Both the position numbers and the translations under genes were made by a program. From assembly GCF_001514265.1 (NCBI RefSeq), contig NZ_KQ948992.1, forward strand, positions 488,696 to 552,695: DNA of 64,000 nucleotides, written 5' to 3'. The stretch is from Streptomyces resistomycificus (GTDB taxonomy: Bacteria > Actinomycetota > Actinomycetes > Streptomycetales > Streptomycetaceae). Of this stretch, positions 40,026 through 48,968 are shown one piece after another; the first letter of the stretch is position 1; each line of letters starts with the position of its first letter. The notes below the pieces were generated by a model that made no database searches, was not told the DNA's origin, and was given only the letters and a program-made list of their open reading frames with translations.

Positions 40026-40216
40026 GCTTCGGAGCTCAGCCTCTCAAGTTCGTCCGGGTCGCGTTCGCTCATCATCTCGATGAATTCTTGTACCAGCTTC
40101 TGCCGCACCACTTCTTTCAGCGCCGCATTCACCGTGTCGCGGTTGCTGGAGGTTCCGAGGAGGCGTTGCGCTTCGGCCAAGCTCGGCTCATCGACGTTTT
40201 CGACTGTTCGACCCAC
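40016..40216 (-). CDS. vapB: VapB-type antitoxin
   Basis: A 66-aa antitoxin. The N-terminus is short and the motif SSNRDTVNAALKEVV is typical of VapB family (DUF2191) antitoxins; the C-terminus is acidic and would wrap the toxin. GTG 40216 has GGAAGGGGA upstream. It would bind VapC and repress the pair. The start lies inside the 3' end of the zinc-ribbon gene (29-bp overlap), so the three genes are probably co-transcribed. Confidence 0.83.
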   Translation of the reverse strand: MGRTVENVDEPSLAEAQRLLGTSSNRDTVNAALKEVVRQKLVQEFIEMMSERDPDELERLSSEAWK

Positions 40217-41036
40217 GTCGCGTCCCCTTCCGTCTCCGAGGCTTGCTCTGGCTGGGCCCGGGCGATTGCTGACTCTCTGCTGAGCATGCGGAGCACATCG
40301 CACCCACGATGAAGAAATTGTCTATCCGAATCATCATAGGTTCAAGCGGGGGAGCGAACTTGCGACAGCGGTCACACGTGTGCTCCTCTTGATAGGAGAG
40401 AGGTACTTCTCCCTTTCTCACGGCTTCCTGATAGTAGGCAAAGCACTCATTGCACTTCCAGGTTCCGTCCCCGGTTGACATGTTCCAAGTTTGCGCGACG
40501 TTCGCTTTGAGATGGCCGCATACGGATGCGGCTTCAAGGTGGTCGTCGATAAATTTAGTAGCCCATTTCTCGAACTTGGCGTTCTTAATGGGAATCCTTT
40601 TGTCTTTCGGGGTGGACTCGGCTTTAAGTCGCGTCTGCCTTGTTGCGCTTTGCAGTTGCTGCTCTAGCGTCTGCCCTGCTCGTCCTCTGTGATGTTCCAG
40701 TAGTAGAGGAGTGATGTTTTCGTCTAAAGCGGGACAGTTGTTCCGGTGTGAAATTGAGCTGTGGTTGAGGGTTGTGTTAGTGGTGTTGGCGAAGGCGAGC
40801 ACTCCTACGCTTGCTCCGCAATCCGAGCAGCTTCCTGTGAAGGTGGCATCCCGGCGTACTCTGAGGGCGTATTCGAGGAGCGGTGATGCGTCGGGAGGGA
40901 TTGCGGGCACGATGAAAAGAGTGTCTCCAATGGCCCAAGCCTCGTCATGTCCAGATTCCGAAACTGAAACGAGCCGAGGCTCTTTCCCCTGTGAATAGAC
41001 GCCAGCCAAAGCCGCCTTACTCTCAGCTTCCCCCAT
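40188..41036 (-). CDS. zinc-ribbon protein upstream of vapBC
   Basis: A 282-aa protein. Residues 1-75 are a folded N-terminal region, followed by CSDCG, then CNECF (about 205), CDRC (about 232) and CSAC (about 258), suggesting two or three zinc ribbons. The C-terminus is strongly basic (SKPRRRKGTRRGSNSRKRR), so nucleic-acid binding is likely. GGAGGTGATC precedes ATG 41036. No family is recognised. It overlaps vapB, suggesting the toxin-antitoxin pair travels with it. Confidence 0.62.
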   Translation of the reverse strand: MGEAESKAALAGVYSQGKEPRLVSVSESGHDEAWAIGDTLFIVPAIPPDASPLLEYALRVRRDATFTGSCSDCGASVGVLAFANTTNTTLNHSSISHRNNCPALDENITPLLLEHHRGRAGQTLEQQLQSATRQTRLKAESTPKDKRIPIKNAKFEKWATKFIDDHLEAASVCGHLKANVAQTWNMSTGDGTWKCNECFAYYQEAVRKGEVPLSYQEEHTCDRCRKFAPPLEPMMIRIDNFFIVGAMCSACSAESQQSPGPSQSKPRRRKGTRRGSNSRKRR

Positions 41037-41243
41037 GATCACCTCCGTGCGATCTCCCCTGCAGCCATGCTGCCATGCAGCTGCCTGTGGCGTCTCTACC
41101 GGCGACTCGAATCGCCGAGTCGGTACTCCTCTGGCAGGACCCTCCTGGAGCGTTCCGTCTGGTGGCTGGATCGCTCCCTTGTGGCGACTTCGTGTATGTG
41201 TCAAACAGTTGGCAGCGGGGTGACCGGGGGAGGGGGACGCTGC

Positions 41244-41870
41244 ATGTCTGCGTTGAGTGAGGGGCGGGCTCTGCCGTCGGATTGGGCGGTGGAGCGGTTC
41301 GGGCAGCATGCCGGCCAGCTCGCTGCGGCGGTTCCGGTGCAACTGGCAAGCGCTCACGCGCGGGCTCACGCCGTGCACCTGACGGCCCGGCTGAAGAAGC
41401 GAAGCCCCTACGGCGCCACCCTGGCGGAAGCCGTGCGCGAGAATCTGGCGGATACGGCGCGGGAGCTCGGCGAAGCCGTGCGGGACGTGCGTGGGTATGA
41501 GTATGCGGTCATCAACGACCACGCGCTCTTCCCCTTCAAGTACGCCGACCGTCCGAAGCCGCTTGATCGTGCGCGGTTGGCTTCCGACGCTTCTCCAACC
41601 CGCCGCCGGATGCTCTTGGGACACGGGCCGCAGCTTCCGGAAGGCCTCTTCCCCCTCGACGACGACATGATGACGGAGGAGTACGAGGAGCTGCACGAGA
41701 CGTTCGAGGCGCTCGGTGCCTCTACGAAGCTCGTTTGCCTGTTCTTCGCGGCCGACCCGGAGAACGGCATCCACGTCATCCACTGGGGAGACGCGCACCT
41801 CGAACCTGACCGCACCTTCACCTGGCTCTACAGCGAACAGCTCCCGGTCGCTCCCCAACCGCTTGAGTGA
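41244..41870 (+). CDS. hypothetical soluble protein, last gene of ICE-2
   Basis: A 208-aa protein with GGGGAGGGGG before ATG 41244. The N-terminal 80 residues are helical (LAEAVRENLADTARELGEAV). The C-terminal part has alternating strands (TKLVCLFFAADPENGIHVIH and LEPDRTFTWLYSE). No known motif. It is divergent from the zinc-ribbon gene. Confidence 0.6.
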   Translation: MSALSEGRALPSDWAVERFGQHAGQLAAAVPVQLASAHARAHAVHLTARLKKRSPYGATLAEAVRENLADTARELGEAVRDVRGYEYAVINDHALFPFKYADRPKPLDRARLASDASPTRRRMLLGHGPQLPEGLFPLDDDMMTEEYEELHETFEALGASTKLVCLFFAADPENGIHVIHWGDAHLEPDRTFTWLYSEQLPVAPQPLE

Positions 41871-42221
41871 CGGCCCGGGGCGGGCACGACCTGCGCCGTA
41901 TCGCCGACGGTAAGCACTCTCCGCCGAAGCAGTATTTCGGCTGCCCTGAGCATCTGGACACGTGTCGCGCAGCGATCGCCTTCGGGCACAGTGGCGACCC
42001 TGCGTAGCAGTGTCCCTAACAACTGAGGGTGGTGTCTGACTGCGTGACACAACGCCGATGAACAGCGGCGGACAAGCGCGGACACCTGCGGACCATCGCA
42101 ACAGGTGAGAGGCATAGCGACGCAAGGTCAGACGCCCGCCAGCTTCGGGATGAAGCGATCGCTGGGCCGTCCTCGGGCCGTCCGAGGGCGACCAACGACA
42201 ATCGCTAACGGCCAACAACGA
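41871..42221. other. noncoding end of ICE-2
   Basis: About 350 bp between the last cargo gene and the terminator at 42222. There is a GCGGACA/GCGGACA pair near 42067-42100 but no gene with a ribosome site. Element arm-binding sites for the integrase could lie here. Confidence 0.4.
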
Positions 42222-42256
42222 CCGAGAGGGCGCGGCAGTCTGCCGCGCCCTCTCGG
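42222..42256. terminator. strong terminator between ICE-2 and pmt
   Basis: CCGAGAGGGCGCGGCA pairs perfectly (16 bp) with 42241-42256 around a 3-nt loop. It lies 14 bp past the pmt stop and inside the element, so it terminates transcription of the reconstructed gene. Confidence 0.85.
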
Positions 42257-42269
42257 TACGTCTGCACAG

Positions 42270-44012
42270 CTAGACCCAGGTGTCCAGCCACATCCGCGAG
42301 CGCCACTGGTCGATCGGGATCGCCGTGCCCGTGTACAGGGGCCAGAAGTAGATGAAGTTCCAGGCGACCAGCAGCACCAGGACGCCCGCGCCCGTGACGC
42401 CCGCCACCCGCCGGGTTTCGCTGGAGCCCGGTGGACCGACGATCGCGCCGAGGAGCATGGCGACGGCCAGGCAGAGGAACGGGACGAAGACGATCGTGTA
42501 GAAGAAGAAGATCGTGCGGTCCTGGTACAGGAACCAGGGGAGGTACCCGGCGGCGATACCGCAGGCGATCGCGCCGGCCCGCCAGTCGCGGCGGAAGAAC
42601 CAGCGCCACAGGACGTACAGGATCGCGAAGCAGGCCACCCACCACAGCAGCGGCGTGCCGATCGCGAGGACCTCGCGGGCGCACTTCTCGCCCGCGTCGG
42701 CCGGGCAGCCGTCCTTGCCGGGGGCGGGGGACTCGTAGAAGTAGGAGACCGGGCGGCCGGTGACGATCCAGCTCCACGGGTTGGACTGGTAGGTGTGCGG
42801 CGAGGAGAGGTTGATGTTGAACTTGTAGACCTCGTGCTCGTAGTGCCACAGGCTGAGCCACCAGTCCGGGAAGAGCCACGACCAGCTGCTGCTCCTGCCG
42901 TCGGCACTCGCCCAGTCGCGGTAGTAGCCGCCGTCGCCGTTGGTGGGGGAGAGGATCCAGCCCAGCCACGACAGGATGTACGTGGCGATCGCGACCGGCA
43001 CGGTGGCCAGGAACGCCAGGCCGAGGTCACGCCTGAGCACCGCCGCGTACGGGCGGCCCGCGCCCGCGACCTTGCGGGTGCCGACGTCCCACAGCACGGC
43101 CAGCACGCAGAAGGCTGCCAGGACGTAGAGGCCGTTCCACTTGGTGCCGATCGCCAGGCCCAGCATCAGGCCCGCCAGCCACCGCCAGGGCCGCCATCCG
43201 AACCGGGTCGTCTCGGCGACGTGCGCGTCCGGGCGGACCCGGCCGTCGGCGTCGGCCGGCAGCGCGGCGGCGAGTTTCTCCCTGGCCCGGTCGCGGTCGA
43301 TCAGCAGACAGCCGAACGCGGCCAGCACGAAGAACATCAGCACACCGTCGAGCAGCGAGGTACGCGCCATCACGAACGCCAGGCCGTCCACCGCCATCAG
43401 CGCGCCGGCCAGGCAGCCCAGGAACGTCGAGCGGAACAGACGGCGGCCGATCCGGCACAGCATCAGGATCGACAGGGTGCCGAGCAGGGCGGTCATGAAC
43501 CGCCAGCCGAACGGGTTGAACCCGAACATCAGCTCGCCCAGCCCGATGACGTACTTGCCGACCGGCGGGTGCACGACATAAGCCGCGTCCGTCGGGATCG
43601 GGACGTTCCCGTTGTTCGAGAGGATGAGGTCGTTGACGTTCTTGTCCCAGTTGACCTCGAACCCGCGGTGCACGAGCGCCCACGCGTCCTTGGCGTAGTA
43701 CGTCTCGTCGAATATCACCTTCTTCGGGCTGCCCAGGTTCCAGAACCGCAGCACGCCCGCGAACAGTGTCACCAGCAGCGGGCCGCCCCAGGCGGACCAG
43801 CGGGTGATCCGCCCGGCGAACTCCCTGGACACCCCGAGGACCTGCCACAACCGCGGGCTGGGCTCGACGTACGGCGGCACGAGGCGGTCGCGGACGTCGC
43901 CTCTGGGCCCCGCCGCATAACCGAAACGGCGCAGCCGTTGCTGCCACGACGGCCGCTGGTCCTGAAGGGCCTGCTCCTGCCGGGTGTCCATGGAGGACGC
44001 GGTACTGGTCAC
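42270..44012 (-). CDS. pmt: protein O-mannosyltransferase
   Basis: A 580-aa integral membrane GT39-family enzyme that transfers mannose from polyprenyl phosphate to secreted proteins. The catalytic DE motif is in IFDETYYAKDAW (about 101-112), followed by the HPPVGKYVIGLGE loop. At least ten helices are evident, and the C-terminus (NFIYFWPLYTG onward) is conserved. GTG 44012 or ATG 43991 can start it. The last 30 codons come from ICE-2 yet encode the original residues. Expected to be active. Confidence 0.93.
   Translation of the reverse strand: MTSTASSMDTRQEQALQDQRPSWQQRLRRFGYAAGPRGDVRDRLVPPYVEPSPRLWQVLGVSREFAGRITRWSAWGGPLLVTLFAGVLRFWNLGSPKKVIFDETYYAKDAWALVHRGFEVNWDKNVNDLILSNNGNVPIPTDAAYVVHPPVGKYVIGLGELMFGFNPFGWRFMTALLGTLSILMLCRIGRRLFRSTFLGCLAGALMAVDGLAFVMARTSLLDGVLMFFVLAAFGCLLIDRDRAREKLAAALPADADGRVRPDAHVAETTRFGWRPWRWLAGLMLGLAIGTKWNGLYVLAAFCVLAVLWDVGTRKVAGAGRPYAAVLRRDLGLAFLATVPVAIATYILSWLGWILSPTNGDGGYYRDWASADGRSSSWSWLFPDWWLSLWHYEHEVYKFNINLSSPHTYQSNPWSWIVTGRPVSYFYESPAPGKDGCPADAGEKCAREVLAIGTPLLWWVACFAILYVLWRWFFRRDWRAGAIACGIAAGYLPWFLYQDRTIFFFYTIVFVPFLCLAVAMLLGAIVGPPGSSETRRVAGVTGAGVLVLLVAWNFIYFWPLYTGTAIPIDQWRSRMWLDTWV
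42301..42360. repeat. attachment repeat, right end of ICE-2 (inside pmt)
   Basis: A 60-bp copy identical to 26663-26722. Here it is part of the intact pmt coding sequence; bases 42270-42300 beyond it come from the element and recode the same last residues with synonymous differences. Confidence 0.92.
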
Positions 44013-44109
44013 CGCGCCATCGTAGGGAACCGTGCTGTGTGAGTCCCGTGCTTGGGTGGCTCAGGTGCGGATGCGTTGGCATTCGTCGGCCCCTGGGAGG
44101 ATGGGACAC

Positions 44110-44982
44110 GTGACATCTACGCCCGGAACCCTGGTCCTCGCCGGTACTCCCATCGGTGACATCTCCGACGCCCCGCCCCGGCTCGCCGAGGAACTGGCCG
44201 GGGCCGACGTCGTCGCCGCCGAGGACACCCGGCGGCTGCGGCGGCTGACACAGGCGCTGGGCGTGACGCCCAAGGGGAGGGTCGTCTCGTATTTCGAGGG
44301 CAACGAGGCCGCCCGGACGCCGGAGCTGGTCGAGGAGCTGCTGGGCGGCGCGCGGGTGCTGCTCGTCACGGACGCGGGCATGCCGTCCGTGTCCGACCCC
44401 GGCTACCGGCTGGTCGCCGCCGCCGTGGAGAAGGACGTCAAGGTCACCGCCGTACCGGGGCCGTCCGCCGTGCTCACCGCGCTCGCGCTGTCCGGCCTGC
44501 CCGTGGACCGCTTCTGCTTCGAGGGGTTCCTGCCCCGCAAGGCGGGCGAACGGCTGTCCCGGCTGCGCGAGGTGGCCGAGGAGCGCCGGACCCTCGTCTA
44601 CTTCGAGGCACCGCACCGGCTCGACGACACCCTCGCCGCGATGGCCGAGGTGTTCGGCGCGGACCGGCGGGCCGCCGTGTGCCGGGAGCTGACCAAGACG
44701 TACGAGGAGGTCAGGCGCGGCGGGCTCGGCGAGCTGGCGGCGTGGGCGGCCGAGGGCGTGCGGGGGGAGATCACCGTCGTCGTGGAGGGGGCCCCGGAGC
44801 GCGGCCCCGAGGAGCTCGACGCCGAGGAGCTCGTCCGGCGGGTGCGGGTGCGCGAGGAGGCGGGGGAGCGCCGCAAGGAGGCGATCGCCGCGGTGGCCGC
44901 CGAGGCGGGGCTGCCGAAGCGGCAGGTGTTCGACGCGGTGGTGGCGGCGAAGAACGCCGCGTCGGGGAAGAGCCCTTCCTGA
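44110..44982 (+). CDS. rsmI: 16S rRNA 2'-O-methyltransferase RsmI
   Basis: A 290-aa SAM-dependent tetrapyrrole-methylase-fold enzyme that methylates C1402 of 16S rRNA. LVLAGTPIGDISDAPPR at the start, AAEDTRRLRRL, TDAGMPSVSDPG and AVPGPSAVLTALALSGL are all classic RsmI motifs. GTG 44110 has GGAGG at 44096-44100. It is divergent from pmt, a neighbour in many actinobacteria. Confidence 0.94.
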   Translation: MTSTPGTLVLAGTPIGDISDAPPRLAEELAGADVVAAEDTRRLRRLTQALGVTPKGRVVSYFEGNEAARTPELVEELLGGARVLLVTDAGMPSVSDPGYRLVAAAVEKDVKVTAVPGPSAVLTALALSGLPVDRFCFEGFLPRKAGERLSRLREVAEERRTLVYFEAPHRLDDTLAAMAEVFGADRRAAVCRELTKTYEEVRRGGLGELAAWAAEGVRGEITVVVEGAPERGPEELDAEELVRRVRVREEAGERRKEAIAAVAAEAGLPKRQVFDAVVAAKNAASGKSPS

Positions 44983-45226
44983 GGGGCGCACAGAGGGACG
45001 CGCAGGGGGCCTGAGCAGGGCGTATCTCCTTTGAGCGTGCGCCCCATGGGTGCGCAAAGAGCCTCGCTATAAGGCAAAGCGCCGAGCCGGTCAACGGGCC
45101 GTTCGGCAAGGAACACCCAAATCGGCTCCAACACTCGACAGGCTTGCTGCGTTCGCCCCCGTGGAGGCGTCCACTGGAGCAAGGGACGTACCCGTCCCTC
45201 CCGACCAGCGGAACCCAGGAGCCGGC

Positions 45227-45595
45227 ATGAGTGAGATCGCCGTCGTTCACGAGGCCTATTCCTTCGCCTGCATGCGCTGTGGGCACGGGTGGGAGCAGTC
45301 GTACGAGATAGAGCACCACGTGGACGCCGGCGGCCACGAGTTCGTGGTCTACGTCGCGAACGGGCAGGTCGTGCCCTCCCCGCTCTCCCGGCCCACCTGC
45401 ACCAACTGCGACAACCACGTCGTACGGATCATGCGGCCGGGCCGGGTCGCCTCGGCCCGGGAGGCGGCCCACCGGCCGCACCGGACGCCGTCCGCCGTGC
45501 CCGCGCAGGCACCGACGGCAGCCGACGGGCAGCACGAGGACCACCACTGGCACCTGTCCGACCTGCTGCACCCGTTCCAGCGCAAGGCGAGCTGA
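45227..45595 (+). CDS. zinc-ribbon hypothetical protein
   Basis: A 122-aa protein with two CxxC pairs, CMRC (15-18) and CTNC (57-60), spaced as a zinc ribbon. The segment between is strand-rich (HEFVVYVANGQVV). The C-terminus is His-rich (HEDHHWHLSDLLHPF). Conserved in this position in Streptomyces, as I recall, but without assigned function. It lies upstream of tatD. Confidence 0.72.
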   Translation: MSEIAVVHEAYSFACMRCGHGWEQSYEIEHHVDAGGHEFVVYVANGQVVPSPLSRPTCTNCDNHVVRIMRPGRVASAREAAHRPHRTPSAVPAQAPTAADGQHEDHHWHLSDLLHPFQRKAS

Positions 45596-45642
45596 CCCGC
45601 TCCGGAGGCGGCGGGGGCGTGCCCCTTTCGTAGGATCGGGGC

Positions 45643-46524
45643 ATGCCTTCGAACGCCGCCGACAAGAACGCCGCCCCGCCGCTCCCAAAACCCCTGCGGG
45701 TACCGGTCGCCGACTCCCACACCCACCTCGACATGCAGGCGGGCACCGTGGAGGAGGGGCTCGCCAAGGCCGCGTCGGTGGGCGTGACCACGGTCGTGCA
45801 GGTCGGCTGCGACGTGGCCGGCTCCCGGTGGGCGGCCGAGACGGCGGCACGGTTCGACGCCGTGCACGCGACCGTCGCCCTGCACCCCAACGAGGCCCCG
45901 CGCATCGTCCACGGCGACCCCGACGGCTGGTCCCGGCAGGGGGCGCGGCAGCCCGGCGGCGACGCGGGCCTGGACGAGGCGCTCGCCGAGATCGACCGGC
46001 TGGCCGCGCTGCCCCAGGTCAAGGGCGTCGGCGAGACGGGCCTCGACTTCTTCCGCACCGGGCCCGAGGGCAAGGAGGCGCAGGAGCGGTCCTTCCGCGC
46101 CCACATTGAGATGGCCAAGCGGCACGGCAAGGCCCTGGTCATCCACGACCGGGACGCCCACGCCGACGTCCTGCGCGTCCTGAAGGAGGAGGGCGCCCCC
46201 GAGCGCACCGTCTTCCACTGCTACTCCGGCGACGCCGAGATGGCGGAGATCTGCGCCCGCGCCGGATACTTCATGTCCTTCGCCGGCAACGTCACCTTCA
46301 AGAACGCCCAGAACCTGCGCGACGCGGTGGCCGTGGCCCCGCCGGAGCTGCTCCTGGTGGAGACCGACGCGCCCTTCCTGACGCCGGTGCCGTACCGCGG
46401 ACGGCCCAACGCCCCGTATCTCATTCCGGTCACGGTGCGTGCGATGGCCGCCGTGCGCGGCATGGACGAGGACGCGCTGGCGTCGGCACTCGCGGCCAAC
46501 ACCGCACGCGCGTTCGGCTACTGA
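45643..46524 (+). CDS. tatD: TatD-family metal-dependent DNase
   Basis: A 293-aa TIM-barrel hydrolase. The metal ligands lie in DSHTHLD (about 24-30), GETGLDFFR (about 128), HDRDAH (about 168) and ETDAPFLTPV (about 246). TatD enzymes cut DNA from 3' ends and act in repair or fragmentation; substrate choice here is unknown. It has an N-terminal extension of about 20 residues, common in actinobacteria. In many actinobacteria it precedes rpfB. Confidence 0.92.
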   Translation: MPSNAADKNAAPPLPKPLRVPVADSHTHLDMQAGTVEEGLAKAASVGVTTVVQVGCDVAGSRWAAETAARFDAVHATVALHPNEAPRIVHGDPDGWSRQGARQPGGDAGLDEALAEIDRLAALPQVKGVGETGLDFFRTGPEGKEAQERSFRAHIEMAKRHGKALVIHDRDAHADVLRVLKEEGAPERTVFHCYSGDAEMAEICARAGYFMSFAGNVTFKNAQNLRDAVAVAPPELLLVETDAPFLTPVPYRGRPNAPYLIPVTVRAMAAVRGMDEDALASALAANTARAFGY

Positions 46525-46664
46525 CCCGCCGCGGGCCCGTCAACGCCGAGCCCGAACACAACTCTGGGTAGCCGCGTCACTTTGGAGAGTGACGATCGCT
46601 CCGCTAGGTTCTGGTGGCCCGATCCGGACCCCTCTGGACCCTGCGGCCCCTGGAGCGTGTCGGC

Positions 46665-48041
46665 GTGAGCAACTCGCAGTACCAGACGTTCGAGACCTAC
46701 GGCCCGAGCGAGCCGTACCCCGATGTGCACAACGCGGAGACGCTGGCCTACGGCGTGTACGCGGCGCCGACGTCGTACGACGACACGTACCGGCCCGCCT
46801 ACGAGGTGCCGGGAACTCGCGAACCCGAGCTGCCCGACCTGCCCCGGCAGAGCACGCCGCAGGCACCCGAACCCGTCGCGCGCGCCGGGACGGCCGGGGT
46901 GAGCGGGCGGGCCGCGCGGCGGCGCCGGGCCCGGTACGCGGAGCGATCGGACACCACCATGCGGCGGCTGCTTCCCCAGGCGCTGGTCGTCGCCTTCCTC
47001 GCGGGCGGCACCACCGCCTTCGTCGCCAAGGACAAGGCGATCGAGCTGAGCGTCGACGGCAGACAGCGCACCCTGCACACCTTCGCCGACGACGTCACCG
47101 AACTGCTCGCCGAGGAGGGCGTGCGGATGGGGGCGCACGACGTGGTCGCACCCGCCCCCGGCGAGGCGCTCGCCAACGGCGACGAGGTCGCGGTGCGCTA
47201 CGGGCGGCCCGTGCGGCTCACACTCGACGGGCACCTGCGCGAGGTGTGGACGACGGCACGGACGGTGGACGAGGCGCTGCGACAACTGGGGGTGCGCGCG
47301 GAGGGCGCGTACATGTCCGTCTCGCGCTCCCGGCCCATCGGACGCGAGGGGCTCGCGCTGGACGTACGGACCGAACGCGCGGTGACGGTCATGGCGGACG
47401 GCCGGGCCCGCACGATCCGGACCAACGCGGCGACCGTGCGCGAGGCCGTCGAGGAGGCCGGGATCACCCTGCGCGGGCAGGACACCACCTCCGTGGCGCA
47501 GGACAGTTTCCCGCGCGACGGCCAGACGATCACCGTGCTGCGCATCACCGGCACCAAGGAGGTCCGGGAGGAGCAGATCCCCTTCGAGTCGGCGCGGATC
47601 GAGGACCCGGCCCTGTTCCGGGGCACCGAGATCGTCGAGCGGGCCGGGCAGCCGGGGCTGCGCCGGGTCACGTACTCCGTGCGGACCGTCAACGGGGTAC
47701 GGCAGAAACCCCGGCGCACCCGCACCGAGGTGGTGCGCGAGCCGCGCACGCAGGTCGTGAAGGTCGGCACGAAGCAACTGCCGACGTCCGTCCGGGGCGC
47801 CGACCACCTCGACTGGCAGTCCCTGGCGACCTGCGAGTCCGGCGGCCGGCCGAACGCCGTCGACCCCTCGGGGACGTACGGCGGCCTCTACCAGTTCGAC
47901 ACCCGGACCTGGCAGAGCCTCGGCGGCCAGGGCCGCCCCCAGGACGCGACGGCGGCGGAGCAGACCCATCGCGCCAAGAAGCTGTACGTACGGCGGGGGT
48001 CGAGCCCCTGGCCGCACTGCGGGACGCGGCTGCACGGGTGA
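46665..48041 (+). CDS. rpfB: resuscitation-promoting factor RpfB
   Basis: A 458-aa cell-wall hydrolase. A cytoplasmic N-terminus and one helix (about 107-125, LLPQALVVAFLAGGTTAFV) precede three DUF348 ubiquitin-like repeats (about 130-290), a G5 domain (about 300-375) and the C-terminal transglycosylase-like domain with catalytic Glu in ATCESGG. It cleaves peptidoglycan to promote spore germination. GTG 46665 has TGGAGC upstream. The order tatD-rpfB-ksgA-ispE is shared with mycobacteria. Confidence 0.92.
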   Translation: MSNSQYQTFETYGPSEPYPDVHNAETLAYGVYAAPTSYDDTYRPAYEVPGTREPELPDLPRQSTPQAPEPVARAGTAGVSGRAARRRRARYAERSDTTMRRLLPQALVVAFLAGGTTAFVAKDKAIELSVDGRQRTLHTFADDVTELLAEEGVRMGAHDVVAPAPGEALANGDEVAVRYGRPVRLTLDGHLREVWTTARTVDEALRQLGVRAEGAYMSVSRSRPIGREGLALDVRTERAVTVMADGRARTIRTNAATVREAVEEAGITLRGQDTTSVAQDSFPRDGQTITVLRITGTKEVREEQIPFESARIEDPALFRGTEIVERAGQPGLRRVTYSVRTVNGVRQKPRRTRTEVVREPRTQVVKVGTKQLPTSVRGADHLDWQSLATCESGGRPNAVDPSGTYGGLYQFDTRTWQSLGGQGRPQDATAAEQTHRAKKLYVRRGSSPWPHCGTRLHG

Positions 48042-48074
48042 GGGGGTCCCGGCTGAGCCCCGTACCCTTGTCGG

Positions 48075-48968
48075 GTGAGCAGCCCCACCCCAGACGCCCT
48101 CCTCGGCGCCTCCGACGTCCGTGAACTCGCGGCGGCCCTCGGTGTGCGTCCCACCAAGCAGCGCGGTCAGAACTTCGTGATCGACGCCAACACGGTCCGC
48201 CGCATCGTGCGCACCGCGCAGGTCCGCCCCGACGACACGGTGGTCGAGGTGGGACCGGGACTCGGCTCGCTCACGCTCGCCCTGCTGGAGGCCGCCGACC
48301 GGGTCACCGCCGTCGAGATCGACGACGTCCTCGCCGCGGCGCTGCCCGCCACCGTCGAGGCCCGGATGCCTCAGCGGGCCGGCCGGTTCGCGCTGGTGCA
48401 CTCCGACGCGATGCAGGTGCGGGAGCTGCCCGGCCCGGCGCCGACCGCGCTGGTCGCCAACCTCCCGTACAACGTGGCCGTGCCGGTGCTGCTGCACATG
48501 CTGGAGACCTTCCCGAGCATCGAGCGCACCCTGGTGATGGTCCAGTCGGAGGTCGCCGACCGGCTCGCCGCCCCGCCCGGCTCGAAGGTGTACGGCGTCC
48601 CCTCGGTCAAGGCCAACTGGTACGCCGAGGTCAAGCGGGCCGGTGCCATCGGGCGCAACGTCTTCTGGCCCGCTCCGAACGTCGACAGCGGGCTGGTCGC
48701 GCTGGTGCGGCGGGCCGAACCGATCAAGACCACCGCCTCCCGGCGCGAGGTCTTCGCCGTCGTGGACGCCGCGTTCGCCCAGCGCCGCAAGACCCTGCGG
48801 GCCGCGCTGGCCGGCTGGGCCGGGTCGGCGGCCGCCGCCGAGGCCGCCCTCGTCGCCGCCGGGGTCTCGCCGCAGGCGCGCGGGGAGGGGCTCACGGTCG
48901 AGGAGTTCGCCCGGATCGCGGAACACCGCGCCGCCGAGGACACCCAGCACGAGGAGCCCGGCACGTGA
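48075..48968 (+). CDS. ksgA: 16S rRNA adenine dimethyltransferase KsgA/RsmA
   Basis: A 297-aa Rossmann-fold methyltransferase that dimethylates two adenines near the 3' end of 16S rRNA. SAM motif VVEVGPGLGSLT (about 56-67), acidic AVEID, and the catalytic NLPYNV (about 131-136) are intact. The QNFVIDAN N-terminal motif is present. GTG start. Its stop overlaps the ispE start (GTGA). Confidence 0.95.
   Translation: MSSPTPDALLGASDVRELAAALGVRPTKQRGQNFVIDANTVRRIVRTAQVRPDDTVVEVGPGLGSLTLALLEAADRVTAVEIDDVLAAALPATVEARMPQRAGRFALVHSDAMQVRELPGPAPTALVANLPYNVAVPVLLHMLETFPSIERTLVMVQSEVADRLAAPPGSKVYGVPSVKANWYAEVKRAGAIGRNVFWPAPNVDSGLVALVRRAEPIKTTASRREVFAVVDAAFAQRRKTLRAALAGWAGSAAAAEAALVAAGVSPQARGEGLTVEEFARIAEHRAAEDTQHEEPGT

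Larger units (their letters stand above)
26663..42360. mobile_element. ICE-2: tyrosine-integrase conjugative element in the 3' end of pmt
   Basis: A 15.6-kb element bounded by perfect 60-bp direct repeats at 26663-26722 and 42301-42360. From left to right it contains an integrase, an HTH gene, iterons, a helicase/prim-pol replication module, a TraB/FtsK translocase, Spd-like and small genes, a GntR regulator, and cargo (YdcF, VapBC, zinc proteins). The right repeat plus adjacent element DNA rebuilds the end of pmt, so insertion does not destroy the host gene. It is an actinomycete ICE of the double-stranded-transfer type. Confidence 0.93.

Noticed and set aside
46525..46664. Cyclic-di-AMP (ydaO) riboswitch upstream of rpfB
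   Set aside because: The gap is 140 nt and I could not find the characteristic stem arrangement; this riboswitch usually precedes rpfA-type genes.
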